A stretch of 64,000 nucleotides of DNA. It comes from Xanthobacter autotrophicus (GTDB lineage Bacteria > Pseudomonadota > Alphaproteobacteria > Rhizobiales > Xanthobacteraceae). Below the pieces are notes generated by a model that ran no database searches, had not been told where the DNA came from, and saw only the letters and a program-made list of their open reading frames with translations. The stretch lies in contig NZ_JAIVFN010000004.1 of NCBI RefSeq assembly GCF_030015065.1, positions 1-64,000 of the forward strand. Direction: 5' to 3'. Every line of letters begins with the position of its first letter. The stretch's first letter is position 1. This document shows, piece after piece, positions 8,533-16,887 of this stretch. The position numbers were made by a program, and so were the translations under genes.

Positions 8533-9789
8533 ATGTTGACGGATGCGGCACTCAAGTGCCTGAAACCAAAAGCTAAAATGTACAAGGTGACCGATCGTGA
8601 CGGCATGTATGTGCGTGTCGCGCCGACAGGCGGCATCTCGTTCAGGCTCGACTATCGGCTGAACGGCAGGCGGGAGACCGTGCATCTCGGCAAGTACGCC
8701 CGAGATGGGATCTCGCTCGCCCGGGCGCGGGAATTGTGCCTGGACGCGAAACGCATGATCGCCGAGGGGCGGTCCCCCGCCATCGAGAAGCAGCGGGAGA
8801 AGCGCCGGATCAAGGAGGCCAAGAGCTTCGGCGAGTTCGGCGAGAAGTGGCTGACGGGCGCGCCCATGGCGGACAGCACGCGCGCCATGCGCCGCGCCAT
8901 ATTCGAGCGTGAACTCAAGCCGGTCTGGCAGAACCGTTTGCTGACCGAAATCACGCCTGATGACCTGCGCGCCCACTGCGCCAAGATCGTGGAACGGGGC
9001 GCGCCCGCGACGGCCATCCATGTGCGGGATATCCTGAAGCAGATCTACGCCTTCGCCATCCTCCACGGCGAGAAGGTCGCGAACCCGGCCGATGACGTCG
9101 GCCCGGCGTCGATCGCCACATTCACGCGCAAGGACCGGGCGCTTTCGCCGACCGAGATCCGCATCATGCTCAAGCAACTGGAGCATGTCGCGACGCTGCC
9201 GACGATCCGGCTCGGCATGAAGCTCTACCTCCTCACCATGGTCCGGAAGAGCGAACTACAGGACGCGGTCTGGGATGAGGTCGATTTCGAAAACGCCGTC
9301 TGGACGATCCCGAAGGAGCGCATGAAGCGATCGAAGCCGCACAATGTCTACCTGTGCCGGCAGACCCTCGACATCATGATCGCGCTCAAGACCTGCGCCG
9401 GTAATTCCCGGTATCTGCTGCCGTCCCGCTACGATGCGGATGCGCCGATGTCGCGGGCGACCTTCAACCGGGTCACCTACGCGGTCGTCGAACAGGCCCA
9501 GAAGGAGGGGCTGCCGCTGGAGCCGTTCACCGTGCATGACCTGCGCCGCACGGGCTCGACGCTGCTCAATGAGCTGGGCTTCAACCGCGACTGGATCGAA
9601 AAGTGCCTGGCGCACGAGGACGGGCGTTCATCACGCGGCGTCTACAACAAGGCCGAATACGAGGTTCAGCGTCGCCACATGATGCAGGAATGGGCCGACA
9701 CCGTCGATGCCTGGGTCGAGGGGCGGAAGTATGTTCCGACGCTGCTGCCGACAGTCATGCCGTCTATCACACTCGATCCTGCCCTTTGA
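8533..9789 (+). CDS. P4-type tyrosine site-specific integrase
   Basis: A 418-residue tyrosine recombinase. It has an N-terminal arm-binding DUF4102-like domain (residues 1-85, with the LGKYARDGISLARARE segment), a SAM-like core-binding domain (about 95-185) and a catalytic domain with the Arg in MVRKSEL, the HDLRR box, the His in CLAHED and the Tyr in GVYNKAEY. It integrates the element, presumably at guaA, and is needed for excision. AGGAGG at 8521-8526 lies six bases before ATG 8533. The neighbouring AlpA-like gene faces it tail to tail. Confidence 0.95.
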   Translation: MLTDAALKCLKPKAKMYKVTDRDGMYVRVAPTGGISFRLDYRLNGRRETVHLGKYARDGISLARARELCLDAKRMIAEGRSPAIEKQREKRRIKEAKSFGEFGEKWLTGAPMADSTRAMRRAIFERELKPVWQNRLLTEITPDDLRAHCAKIVERGAPATAIHVRDILKQIYAFAILHGEKVANPADDVGPASIATFTRKDRALSPTEIRIMLKQLEHVATLPTIRLGMKLYLLTMVRKSELQDAVWDEVDFENAVWTIPKERMKRSKPHNVYLCRQTLDIMIALKTCAGNSRYLLPSRYDADAPMSRATFNRVTYAVVEQAQKEGLPLEPFTVHDLRRTGSTLLNELGFNRDWIEKCLAHEDGRSSRGVYNKAEYEVQRRHMMQEWADTVDAWVEGRKYVPTLLPTVMPSITLDPAL

Positions 9790-10039
9790 CTGGGCGGGAC
9801 TTGCGCTTGGTGACGTCGGGATGCTGTGCGCGAGGGATTGGCTTCGCGCGCCGCGCTAGCAACCAGGCGTGGACCTCGGCGAGGTCCCAGACGATGCAGC
9901 GCGGCGACAGCGCGAAGCGGCGTGGGAATTCGCCGCGCTGCTCCATCTCGTAGATTGTGCTGTCGGCCAGGGGCACCATCTCGCGCAGTTGGTGCCGCCG
10001 GATGGTCTTCCTGATCTCCAAAGGCTCGCTCTGACCCAT
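9767..10039 (-). CDS. AlpA-family regulator, candidate excisionase
   Basis: 90 residues with a MerR/AlpA-type winged helix: the pattern VPLADSTIYEMEQRGEFPRR (residues 22-41), then WDLAEVHAWL, is characteristic of AlpA-like phage and ICE regulators, which activate or act as recombination directionality factors. The start at 10039 is supported by AAGGAG upstream; a longer reading to 10219 adds unlike, Pro/Arg-rich residues. The 3' end overlaps the integrase 3' end by 23 bases, convergent. Its position next to the integrase fits an excisionase. Confidence 0.8.
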   Translation of the reverse strand: MGQSEPLEIRKTIRRHQLREMVPLADSTIYEMEQRGEFPRRFALSPRCIVWDLAEVHAWLLARRAKPIPRAQHPDVTKRKSRPVKGQDRV

Positions 10040-10451
10040 ACCCAATCTCCTTAGCGGCTGTCGCTGGCGATTGAGAACGATAGGTGCCGATGCCGGAAGT
10101 CCCTCCCGAGTGGCGTGCGGCAATTTCGGGCTCTGGCGTAGAAATCGGCGGGTCATTTTCAGTCCTGACAGCGCGGCCGGACATCCGTCAGCCCACAGAA
10201 TCTGCACGACTCGCCGCACGCGTTCCGCGCCGTAATTGCGCTGTTCAGATCACGCACCATTTACTGCTTGCACCGGCGAGATGCGATCCGGAAGTCCGCT
10301 AGCGACGTAACAACAGTCGAATGTGTGACACTTAAGGATTTCGTGGGCGGCGGTAGCGAGGAGACGGAGAAGACCCATAATCTGATCGGAACAGTTCTCG
10401 GGGGCTGACGGGGCTACGTTTGCAAAGACCTTTGCATCATGGGGAACCATC
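10040..10451. other. Intergenic region between AlpA-like and LysR genes
   Basis: About 410 bases with no convincing gene on either strand. It must hold the divergent promoters of the AlpA-like gene (leftward) and the LysR gene (rightward). The only clear element I see is the palindrome at 10421-10436. Confidence 0.6.
10421..10436 (+). promoter_or_regulatory. Palindromic operator candidate of the LysR gene
   Basis: TGCAAAG-AC-CTTTGCA is a perfect 7+2+7 palindrome ending 15 bases before the LysR start codon. LysR proteins commonly bind dyad sites near their own promoters, so autoregulation is plausible; the overlap with the translation start region would fit repression. Confidence 0.5.
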
Positions 10452-11450
10452 GTGCCGAGATCGAAGATCGAGCTACGCCATGTGCGTTACATCATCGCCG
10501 CTGCGGAAAGCGGCAGCTTCCGGCGCGCGGCGCAAGATCTCGGCGTCGAGCAGTCGGCGATCAGCCGCCGCATCCGGGATGTCGAGGATGAGATCGGCGC
10601 ACAGCTGTTCCGCCGTCATCCTGCCGGCGTCGACCTGACGGACATCGGCAAACAGTTCCTAAATCAGGCCGCCCCTGGGGCTCGCCAGATCGGATCGGCG
10701 CTCGACGGCGCAAGAACGGTGGCGAACAGAGGACGGCATCTTCGGATCGGCGTGTTCGGGCCTCTGACCATGGGCTTTCTGTCTGAGCTCTTCGGGGCCT
10801 TTCGGGGTGACCGCCCGGGGGTCAAGCTGCGGTTCAGCGAGGGCAGCTGTCCCGAACTTATCGCGGCCGTGCGGCGGGGGCAGCTTGATATCGGTGTCGT
10901 CGCCGAAGCATCGCCCGGGAAGGGCTTTGACGTTACGCATTTGTGGGCCGAGCCCGTGTACGCGGCATTGCCGGACGGCGACCCACTCGCCGATCAGAAG
11001 GCGCTCCGGTGGGATGACCTGCGTGATCGGCACTTTGTGGTGACTGATTTACCGACCGGCGATTTCGCGAAGGGTTACCTGATGCGAAACCTCCAGACTT
11101 CGCCCGGAGACCTCCAGATCGAGCAATTGTCCGTCACTCGGGAATCTCTGATGCAGATCGTCGCGCATGGGGACGGCGTCACCATCGCAGGCAGCGCGCA
11201 TGTCCGTCACGGTCTGCCAGGCATTGCTTTTCGCCTGATCGAGGATGCTGTTCTCCGCTATGGTGCTGTCCACCCGCGAGGGGCGCTCCATCGGAACCTC
11301 GAGCGCCTGCTGGCGCTGGCAAAGTCTTTCTCGGAGCGAGATGACGCTTGGTTCGCCCGGCAACGGCTCATGCGCCCTGAGCATCGGCGCGTGCCGCACG
11401 TTGACTGCCATCGCGGCGCGCGCGGGCGAACCCCCGATCGGTTGCAATGA
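10452..11450 (+). CDS. LysR-family transcriptional regulator
   Basis: A 332-residue protein with the LysR winged helix at residues 7-66 (HVRYIIAAAESGSFRRAAQD, then the recognition helix QSAISRRIRDVEDEIGAQLF) and a periplasmic-binding-like effector domain from about residue 95. GTG 10452 is the start. Convergent with the trb operon, it is commonly found in this family of ICEs between integrase and trb genes; a role in controlling transfer is inference. The last about 30 residues are Arg/His-rich and unlike the family, and they lie over the DUF2274 gene on the other strand. Confidence 0.88.
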   Translation: MPRSKIELRHVRYIIAAAESGSFRRAAQDLGVEQSAISRRIRDVEDEIGAQLFRRHPAGVDLTDIGKQFLNQAAPGARQIGSALDGARTVANRGRHLRIGVFGPLTMGFLSELFGAFRGDRPGVKLRFSEGSCPELIAAVRRGQLDIGVVAEASPGKGFDVTHLWAEPVYAALPDGDPLADQKALRWDDLRDRHFVVTDLPTGDFAKGYLMRNLQTSPGDLQIEQLSVTRESLMQIVAHGDGVTIAGSAHVRHGLPGIAFRLIEDAVLRYGAVHPRGALHRNLERLLALAKSFSERDDAWFARQRLMRPEHRRVPHVDCHRGARGRTPDRLQ

Positions 11451-11622
11451 AGCGCTCGAGCATGGGCACAATCAGCTTCGTCGGGTCGCCGATGGTCTGG
11501 CCTTGTTCGCGGCCGAGTGCTGCGGCGTAGGCGACGAGGTCCCGATGCAGCGGCGCAGGGAGTTCAATCGTCACCTTGACCGGCTTGTCGTCGATGATCG
11601 GGCCGAGCTTCAGCTTGGTCAT
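11368..11622 (-). CDS. DUF2274 protein, last gene of the trb operon
   Basis: 84 residues from ATG 11622 (a GTG at 11625 would add one). It resembles the short DUF2274 proteins that sit downstream of trbI in ICEs; the VKVTIELPAPLHRDLVAYAA segment looks like a ribbon-helix-helix DNA-binding fold, so a regulatory role is possible. The start overlaps the trbI stop as TGATG, and GGAGGG lies just upstream, indicating translational coupling. Its 3' end overlaps the convergent LysR gene by 83 bases. Confidence 0.8.
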   Translation of the reverse strand: MTKLKLGPIIDDKPVKVTIELPAPLHRDLVAYAAALGREQGQTIGDPTKLIVPMLERFIATDRGFARARRDGSQRAARADAQGA

Positions 11623-12821
11623 CACAACCCTCCATAAGGTTCGAGCACGAGGTCGCGGGTGACGATGACGCGCACGGGGAACCCCGGTCTGATCGTCAGG
11701 GTCGGCGCGACATTGAGTTGCCGACGGATGATCTGCTGCCCTGCGTCGTTGATGGTGTCCTGCCCGCCGTTGCGGATCGCCCGGAGCAGCCGATCCTGAT
11801 CGTCAACGGCGAGTTCGGCGCCGACCGACAGCAGTGTCGACAGGCCGGCAGCCTTGGCGAGATCCCACCAGTGATAGTCGACGCCATCCTGGAGACCCGC
11901 ATAGCCTTGCGCGTCGGCTCCGGGTTGACGTTCCAGGACGATCGAACGGCCATTCGGGAGGATGAGCCGCTTCCAGACGAGCAGCACCCGGCGCTGACCG
12001 AAGCCGACATCGTTGCTGTACTCGCCGATCAGCCGCGTGCCCTGTGGGACGAGGAGGATGCGCCCGGTCGGGCTGTCGTAGACATGCTCCGTGACCTGCG
12101 CAGTGATCTGGCCCGGCAGGTCGGATCGGATGCCGGTGATGAGGGCCGCGGCGATGACGGCGCCGGTCTGAAGCACATAGGGCGACGCCGGACCCATCAC
12201 GCGATCTGGCGAGACCGTGCGGCGGTCCACGCCCGCATTCAGGAACGCGAGCTGGCGATCCTGCGCCGTCGCTGCCCCCGGCTGGCCCGGAAGACCTAGC
12301 CCAGAGAGGCTCGGGCTGCCTGGTCCGCCAGCTGTCGCAATCGGAGCTGCGACGCGCGCCTCCGTCTGAAAGAAGACGCGGCTCGTTCGGGCAGCTTCTT
12401 CTTCCGCGCGCCTGCGCTGCTCAACCGGATCGACGGTGGGCGCTGCCGCCATCGGCGGCGTGACGGGCTGGCCACGATTCTGCGCATCGAGGATGGGTCG
12501 CCCCAGATCTCCGGGCAGCGGAGGCCCGAGCACCGGGTCGGTGTAGTCGCGTGGCAGGCCGGCAAGCCCGTCCGCGGTTCGCCGATTTTGCGTGGAGTAA
12601 AGCTCCTCACTGCCAGGGCCGATACTGCGCGTCTGAAGCGCATAGATGAGCGCGCCACCGACCCCGAGGGCGGCGACGAGACTGATACCGCCCAGCACCT
12701 TTCGCGACAGTCGGGTGACCCGGGGCGGTGCGGCGCGCAGCCGCATGGGCGCAGCGGCATCGTCGGGCGGTGTGCCGACCAGCGATGCGTCGGCTTCGTT
12801 GGGCGTGTCGCGCTCGCTCAT
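11622..12821 (-). CDS. trbI: TrbI/VirB10 conjugal transfer protein
   Basis: 399 residues. A cytoplasmic N terminus is followed by one inner-membrane helix (about residues 43-65), a Pro/Gln-rich periplasmic linker and the C-terminal VirB10 beta-barrel domain (from about 200, with LLVPQGTRLIGEYSNDVGFGQ and the WWDLAKAA segment). VirB10 proteins link the inner- and outer-membrane parts of the type IV secretion channel. ATG 12821 is chosen because it overlaps the trbG stop as ATGA; the longer frame upstream is noise over trbG. Confidence 0.93.
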   Translation of the reverse strand: MSERDTPNEADASLVGTPPDDAAAPMRLRAAPPRVTRLSRKVLGGISLVAALGVGGALIYALQTRSIGPGSEELYSTQNRRTADGLAGLPRDYTDPVLGPPLPGDLGRPILDAQNRGQPVTPPMAAAPTVDPVEQRRRAEEEAARTSRVFFQTEARVAAPIATAGGPGSPSLSGLGLPGQPGAATAQDRQLAFLNAGVDRRTVSPDRVMGPASPYVLQTGAVIAAALITGIRSDLPGQITAQVTEHVYDSPTGRILLVPQGTRLIGEYSNDVGFGQRRVLLVWKRLILPNGRSIVLERQPGADAQGYAGLQDGVDYHWWDLAKAAGLSTLLSVGAELAVDDQDRLLRAIRNGGQDTINDAGQQIIRRQLNVAPTLTIRPGFPVRVIVTRDLVLEPYGGL

Positions 12822-13798
12822 GACGCGGGCTTCCCATCGGTGCGAACGATCCGGACCGTCTGCTGGCGCTCGCCACTGCCGAGACGGAGCTCGGCGGCGC
12901 CGAACAGGCGGTCGACGATCAGTATGTTCTGGTGGATCCTGCTGTTGGCGATCTGCGGTTCGCCATCTGCGCCGATGACGAAGAGCGGCGGCATCTCGCC
13001 CTGAACGATCCCACGCGGGAACTCGACATAGACGCGGCGCCCGTCGTCGTAGACCGAGATTGGCCGCCACGGCGGCGCGTCGCCCGTGAGGCCGTAGCGA
13101 TAGTTCCGTGCCGCAACGGCCGGGAGCACTGGCGTAGCGGGCACTGCCTGTCTCTGCGAGGCGGGCGGCTGCGGATAGGCCCAGGCGACGGCCGGCATAT
13201 AAGGGCGTTCGCCCGAGCGCAGCTCGATCATGTAGATGCGACGGTCGGTGGTGATGACCAGATTGGTCGTGATGTCTGGCCGTGTCGGCTTCACGAGAAC
13301 ATGGACGCGGCGAGTGATCCCCGAGCCGCTCTCGGTGTCGCCGATGATCCAGCGCGCTGTGTCGCCCGCAGCGATCGGGCCGGCGCCAGTCAGGCTTTCG
13401 CCTGGTTCCAGCGAGATGTTGGTGATCTGCCCGGGCGCGGCATAGATTTGATAGAGCGCGCCCTCGCTCCAGGGATAGATCTGGATCGAGTTGTAGTAGC
13501 CCTCGCGTCGAGGCTCGACGCGCGCGGCGGCATTGGCATTCTCCACGCGGCCCGCCGGCGTCCCTGCGGCAGCGCCACCGCGCGCGGGTGTCCAGGCGGG
13601 CGGTGCGTGAAGCGGCCTAGGTGGCGCCTCCGTGACGGCATCCGGCACAGGGGGAAGCGGCGGCACATCGGCGTCATAGCTGATCTGTGGCGGTCGGTTG
13701 GTCGCGCAGCCGGCCAGCGCCAATCCGGAGATCAGCAAAAGCGCAGAGCCGGATAGGCGGAAGCCGAGGCTCGCGGGTCGGCGGAGATGATTTCTCAT
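12818..13798 (-). CDS. trbG: TrbG/VirB9 conjugal transfer protein
   Basis: 326 residues. An N-terminal signal with the lipobox LAGC (Cys31) is followed by a Pro-rich linker and the VirB9/CagX beta-sandwich domain (about 100-325, ending in FGAAELRLGSGERQQTVRIV). VirB9 forms the outer-membrane core ring with VirB10 and VirB7; the lipid-modified Cys could replace a separate VirB7. Start and stop overlap the neighbours as ATGA on both sides. Confidence 0.93.
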   Translation of the reverse strand: MRNHLRRPASLGFRLSGSALLLISGLALAGCATNRPPQISYDADVPPLPPVPDAVTEAPPRPLHAPPAWTPARGGAAAGTPAGRVENANAAARVEPRREGYYNSIQIYPWSEGALYQIYAAPGQITNISLEPGESLTGAGPIAAGDTARWIIGDTESGSGITRRVHVLVKPTRPDITTNLVITTDRRIYMIELRSGERPYMPAVAWAYPQPPASQRQAVPATPVLPAVAARNYRYGLTGDAPPWRPISVYDDGRRVYVEFPRGIVQGEMPPLFVIGADGEPQIANSRIHQNILIVDRLFGAAELRLGSGERQQTVRIVRTDGKPAS

Positions 13799-14484
13799 TG
13801 CCCCATCTCCCGAGACCAGTTGATGGCGTTGACGTAGATCCCAAGCGGATTGGCCCGCAGCCGCTCTGCGTCGCGCGGGGGTTGGATCACGATGGTCAGG
13901 ATGGCTGTCCAGCGCTGTGTCGTGGAGAGCTGGCCGTTCTCGTACTGGCGTTCGGTCCAGGCAACGCGGAAGCTGTCAGGAGACGCGCGGATCACGCTCG
14001 ACACTTCGACCGACACCTGCTGCTTCCCGACGCGGGTGAACGGATCGTTGGCGCGGGCGAAGTCATTGAGGGCCGCCGCGCCGCGATCGGTCGTGAACTC
14101 GTAGGCGCGCAGCCAATTCTGCCGCACGACGATGGCGTCGGCCGGGATCGAGCGGACCTGCTCGATGAACCGCGCCAGATGCCAGGCCACCTGCGGGTCG
14201 GTGGGGCGGTAGTCGGCCTGCGCTGGCGCGACCGCCTGCGCCTGGCCGAGATTGTCGACCTGCACCACCCACGGGACGATGGTCCCGCGCGCCGACTGCC
14301 AGACCAGCGCGGCAGCGAAGCCGGCGGAGAGGATCAGGCAGCCGAAGGCCATGAGCCGCCAGTTTCGGGCCTGGACACGCGCTGAGCCGATTCGATCATC
14401 CCAGATCTGCGCCGCGCGCTGATACGGCGTCTCGGGCTCGGGCGTCTTTCCATAGTGGGTTGCGGGTCGCTTGAAGAAGCTCAT
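13795..14484 (-). CDS. trbF: TrbF/VirB8 conjugal transfer protein
   Basis: 229 residues: a short cytoplasmic tail, one membrane helix (about residues 48-66), then the periplasmic VirB8 domain (about 85-225, with the WLRAYEFTTDRGAAALNDFA segment and RTQRW-like strands). VirB8 is a nucleation factor for the type IV secretion apparatus. ATG 14484 is preferred since MSFFKRP begins the family homology and overlaps the trbL stop as ATGA. Confidence 0.93.
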   Translation of the reverse strand: MSFFKRPATHYGKTPEPETPYQRAAQIWDDRIGSARVQARNWRLMAFGCLILSAGFAAALVWQSARGTIVPWVVQVDNLGQAQAVAPAQADYRPTDPQVAWHLARFIEQVRSIPADAIVVRQNWLRAYEFTTDRGAAALNDFARANDPFTRVGKQQVSVEVSSVIRASPDSFRVAWTERQYENGQLSTTQRWTAILTIVIQPPRDAERLRANPLGIYVNAINWSREMGQ

Positions 14485-15830
14485 GTGCGGTCGCCTCCGG
14501 AGAGATTGATGGAAGAGCCGCCGCCGTGGCTGTCGCCCGATCGGATCGCGTGTGCCGCGAGCGTGACGCCGTGGCTCATGGTCTGCCCACGTCGCATGCG
14601 CTGCGCCCAAGCCGGCGGGCTGGCGGCAGAGCCTGTGGCTGCCGGTGCGGCCGAACCGGCATCATTCGCGACCGTTCCCATGCTCGAGGAACCGCCGGTG
14701 GCTCCGAAGCCGCTTTTGACGCCGTCGGCGAAGCTCGAGCGAACGCTTTGCGCGGCCCGGCGCAGCGGAGAGGCTGCCGCGCCGCCGGCCGCTCGTGCGA
14801 CGCCGCCGAGGCCCGACGCGACGCCGGCGGCGCCCGACTGGCCGAGGGAACCGAGACTGTAGGCAGCAGAGGCGGCTCCCGCCGCGGTGGCTCCACCGCG
14901 CACGGCGGCGGCGCCGCCGGAAATGGCGCTCGCGCCACCGCGCAAGGCGAGCCCGGCCGCGCCGCCGGCAGCCATGGCTGCGCCGCCCGCGACGAGGCCG
15001 GTGCCGATGGCGGAGCCTGCGCCGAGTTGCGGGCCGCCGGAAACGATGCCGTTGGCGATACCCGGACCAAAGATGCCGAGACCGAGAAGCGACAGCGCTG
15101 CCAATACGACGGCCATCGCGTCGTCGATGGTCGGTGGCTGACCGCCGAATCCTGCCGTGAACTGACTGAACAGAGTCGAGCCGATGCCGATGATGACGGC
15201 GAGCACCAGCACCTTGATCCCTGACGAGATGACGTTTCCCAGCACGCGCTCGGCCATGAAGGCGGTCTTCCCGAACAGGCCGAACGGGATCAGGACAAAG
15301 CCGGCCAGGGTGGTCAGCTTGAATTCGATCAGCGTGATGAAGAGCTGGATGGCGAGGATGAAGAAGGCGAGCAGCACCAGCGCCCAGGCGAAGAGCAGGC
15401 AGGCGATCTGGATGAAGTTTTCGAAGAAGGCGATCCAGCCCATCAGGTTTGAGATGGATTCGAGCAGCGGCCTCGCCGCATCGAGACCCGTCTGCGCGAC
15501 CCGGCCCGGGCGCATCAGGTCCTGGATGGAAAACCCGGTGCCAGACGCCTGAAGTCCGAGGCCGGCGAAGCTTTCGAAGACGATCCGCGCGAGGTTGTTC
15601 CAGTTGCCGATGATGTAGGCAAAGACGCCCACAAACAGCGTCTTCTTCACAAGGCGTGCGATGATGTCGTCGTCCGCGCCCCAGCTCCAGAACAGGGCGG
15701 CCAGCGTGACGTCGATGACGATCAGCGTCGTCGCGATGAACGCCACCTCGCCGCCGAGCAGGCCGAATCCGCTGTCGATGTAGGAGGTGAAGACCCCGAG
15801 GAAATTGTCGATGACGCCGCTGCCGCCCAT
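14481..15830 (-). CDS. trbL: TrbL/VirB6 conjugal transfer membrane protein
   Basis: 449 residues. About six transmembrane helices lie between residues 20 and 260 (for example the VAFIATTLIVIDVTLAALFW and KVLVLAVIIGIGSTLF segments). The tail from about 275 is very rich in Gly, Ala and Ser, as in other TrbL proteins. VirB6-type proteins form the inner-membrane channel. The stop overlaps trbF as ATGA; the start follows the TrbK-like gene by three bases. Confidence 0.93.
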   Translation of the reverse strand: MGGSGVIDNFLGVFTSYIDSGFGLLGGEVAFIATTLIVIDVTLAALFWSWGADDDIIARLVKKTLFVGVFAYIIGNWNNLARIVFESFAGLGLQASGTGFSIQDLMRPGRVAQTGLDAARPLLESISNLMGWIAFFENFIQIACLLFAWALVLLAFFILAIQLFITLIEFKLTTLAGFVLIPFGLFGKTAFMAERVLGNVISSGIKVLVLAVIIGIGSTLFSQFTAGFGGQPPTIDDAMAVVLAALSLLGLGIFGPGIANGIVSGGPQLGAGSAIGTGLVAGGAAMAAGGAAGLALRGGASAISGGAAAVRGGATAAGAASAAYSLGSLGQSGAAGVASGLGGVARAAGGAAASPLRRAAQSVRSSFADGVKSGFGATGGSSSMGTVANDAGSAAPAATGSAASPPAWAQRMRRGQTMSHGVTLAAHAIRSGDSHGGGSSINLSGGDRT

Positions 15831-15833
15831 GGC

Positions 15834-16115
15834 TCACCGCCCTTCGTCGGCGCGTCGCGGCGCGGTGCGGGTGCCAAGGAAACGGTCGCGGGTTTCGGCC
15901 CAGATGCGCAGACACTCGCCGTCCCTTGCGGCGGCTTCCCCCATCTGCTGGCACCGACGCTGGCCCTCGCGCAGCGGGTCCGGCGCCTCCTCAAGCACGG
16001 GCGTCGGCCGAGCCGCTGGCCTTTCCTCTTTCCGGGTCATCTCGATCGCCGTTGCCGTGATCGCGACGGAGACGAAGATGATTGCGCCCACGCGGGCCAG
16101 CGTCTTGCCGTCCAT
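15834..16115 (-). CDS. TrbK-alt putative entry exclusion protein
   Basis: 93 residues with a single N-terminal membrane helix (residues 7-24) and a charged periplasmic part carrying two cysteines in RRCQQMGEAAARDGECLR. The size, layout and place between trbJ and trbL match the TrbK-alt proteins of this ICE class, proposed to prevent redundant transfer into cells that already hold the element. Function is by position and family, not proved. Confidence 0.8.
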   Translation of the reverse strand: MDGKTLARVGAIIFVSVAITATAIEMTRKEERPAARPTPVLEEAPDPLREGQRRCQQMGEAAARDGECLRIWAETRDRFLGTRTAPRRADEGR

Positions 16116-16125
16116 CCTGCTGTCC

Positions 16126-16887
16126 TCAGTTGCCGTTCGGGAACATCCGGGCGTTGCCGGGCTGATAGCCGGAGCCGGGCGTCAAGAACCGGCGGCGCTG
16201 TTCACGGCCTTGTTCGGCGGCTGCGGCTCGCTCGGCATCGACAAGCGCCTGCGCTCGGCCGTTCGCAGCGACCACAGCGACCAGGTCTGCGAGTTGCTGC
16301 GCCTGCAATGCGAGCAACTGGTTGCCGGCCTGGGTTGCCTGAAGCGCGCCGGTCGCACCCTGGCTCTGCCCGACCAGAGCCGCCATCTCGGCGCGGTTGG
16401 TGTCGATATTGCCGACGACACCGGCCTGCACGCGCAGCGCGTCCTGAAGGCCGCCGACCGTGTTCTGCCAGCGCGATCGTGCATCGGAGACGAGACGCTG
16501 ATCCGAAGTGGACAGCGAGATGTTGCTGTACTGGCTCTGAAAGGCTTGGTCGATCTGCTGCACGTCGAAGGCGATGCGCTGTGCCTGACCCAGAAGCGCT
16601 TGCGTGCGCTGCACCGATTGCTGGAGCTGCTGAAGCGAGGAATAGGGCAGGCTCGCGAGATTGCGGGCCTGGTTGATCAGCATCTGCGCTTCGTTCTGGA
16701 GGCTCTGGATCTGGTTGTTGATCTGCTCGAGCGCCCGCGCGGCCGATAGGACATTCTGGACGTAGTTGGTCGGATCATAAACGACCCACTGCGCCGCTGC
16801 CGGGGTCACGAACACGGGCGAGAAGGCGACGGGCAGCGACAGGATGGTTGCGGCGAACAGCGCCGCGCGAGAGCGTCGGATCATCAT
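16126..16887 (-). CDS. trbJ: TrbJ/VirB5 conjugal transfer protein
   Basis: 253 residues. A Sec signal peptide ends near TPAAAQW (about residue 33) and is followed by a Gln-rich, coiled-coil helical protein, typical of TrbJ/VirB5 minor pilus subunits that act in the periplasm and at the pilus tip. The start uses ATGATG overlapping the trbE stop, so ATG 16884 is an alternative one codon later. Confidence 0.92.
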   Translation of the reverse strand: MMIRRSRAALFAATILSLPVAFSPVFVTPAAAQWVVYDPTNYVQNVLSAARALEQINNQIQSLQNEAQMLINQARNLASLPYSSLQQLQQSVQRTQALLGQAQRIAFDVQQIDQAFQSQYSNISLSTSDQRLVSDARSRWQNTVGGLQDALRVQAGVVGNIDTNRAEMAALVGQSQGATGALQATQAGNQLLALQAQQLADLVAVVAANGRAQALVDAERAAAAEQGREQRRRFLTPGSGYQPGNARMFPNGN

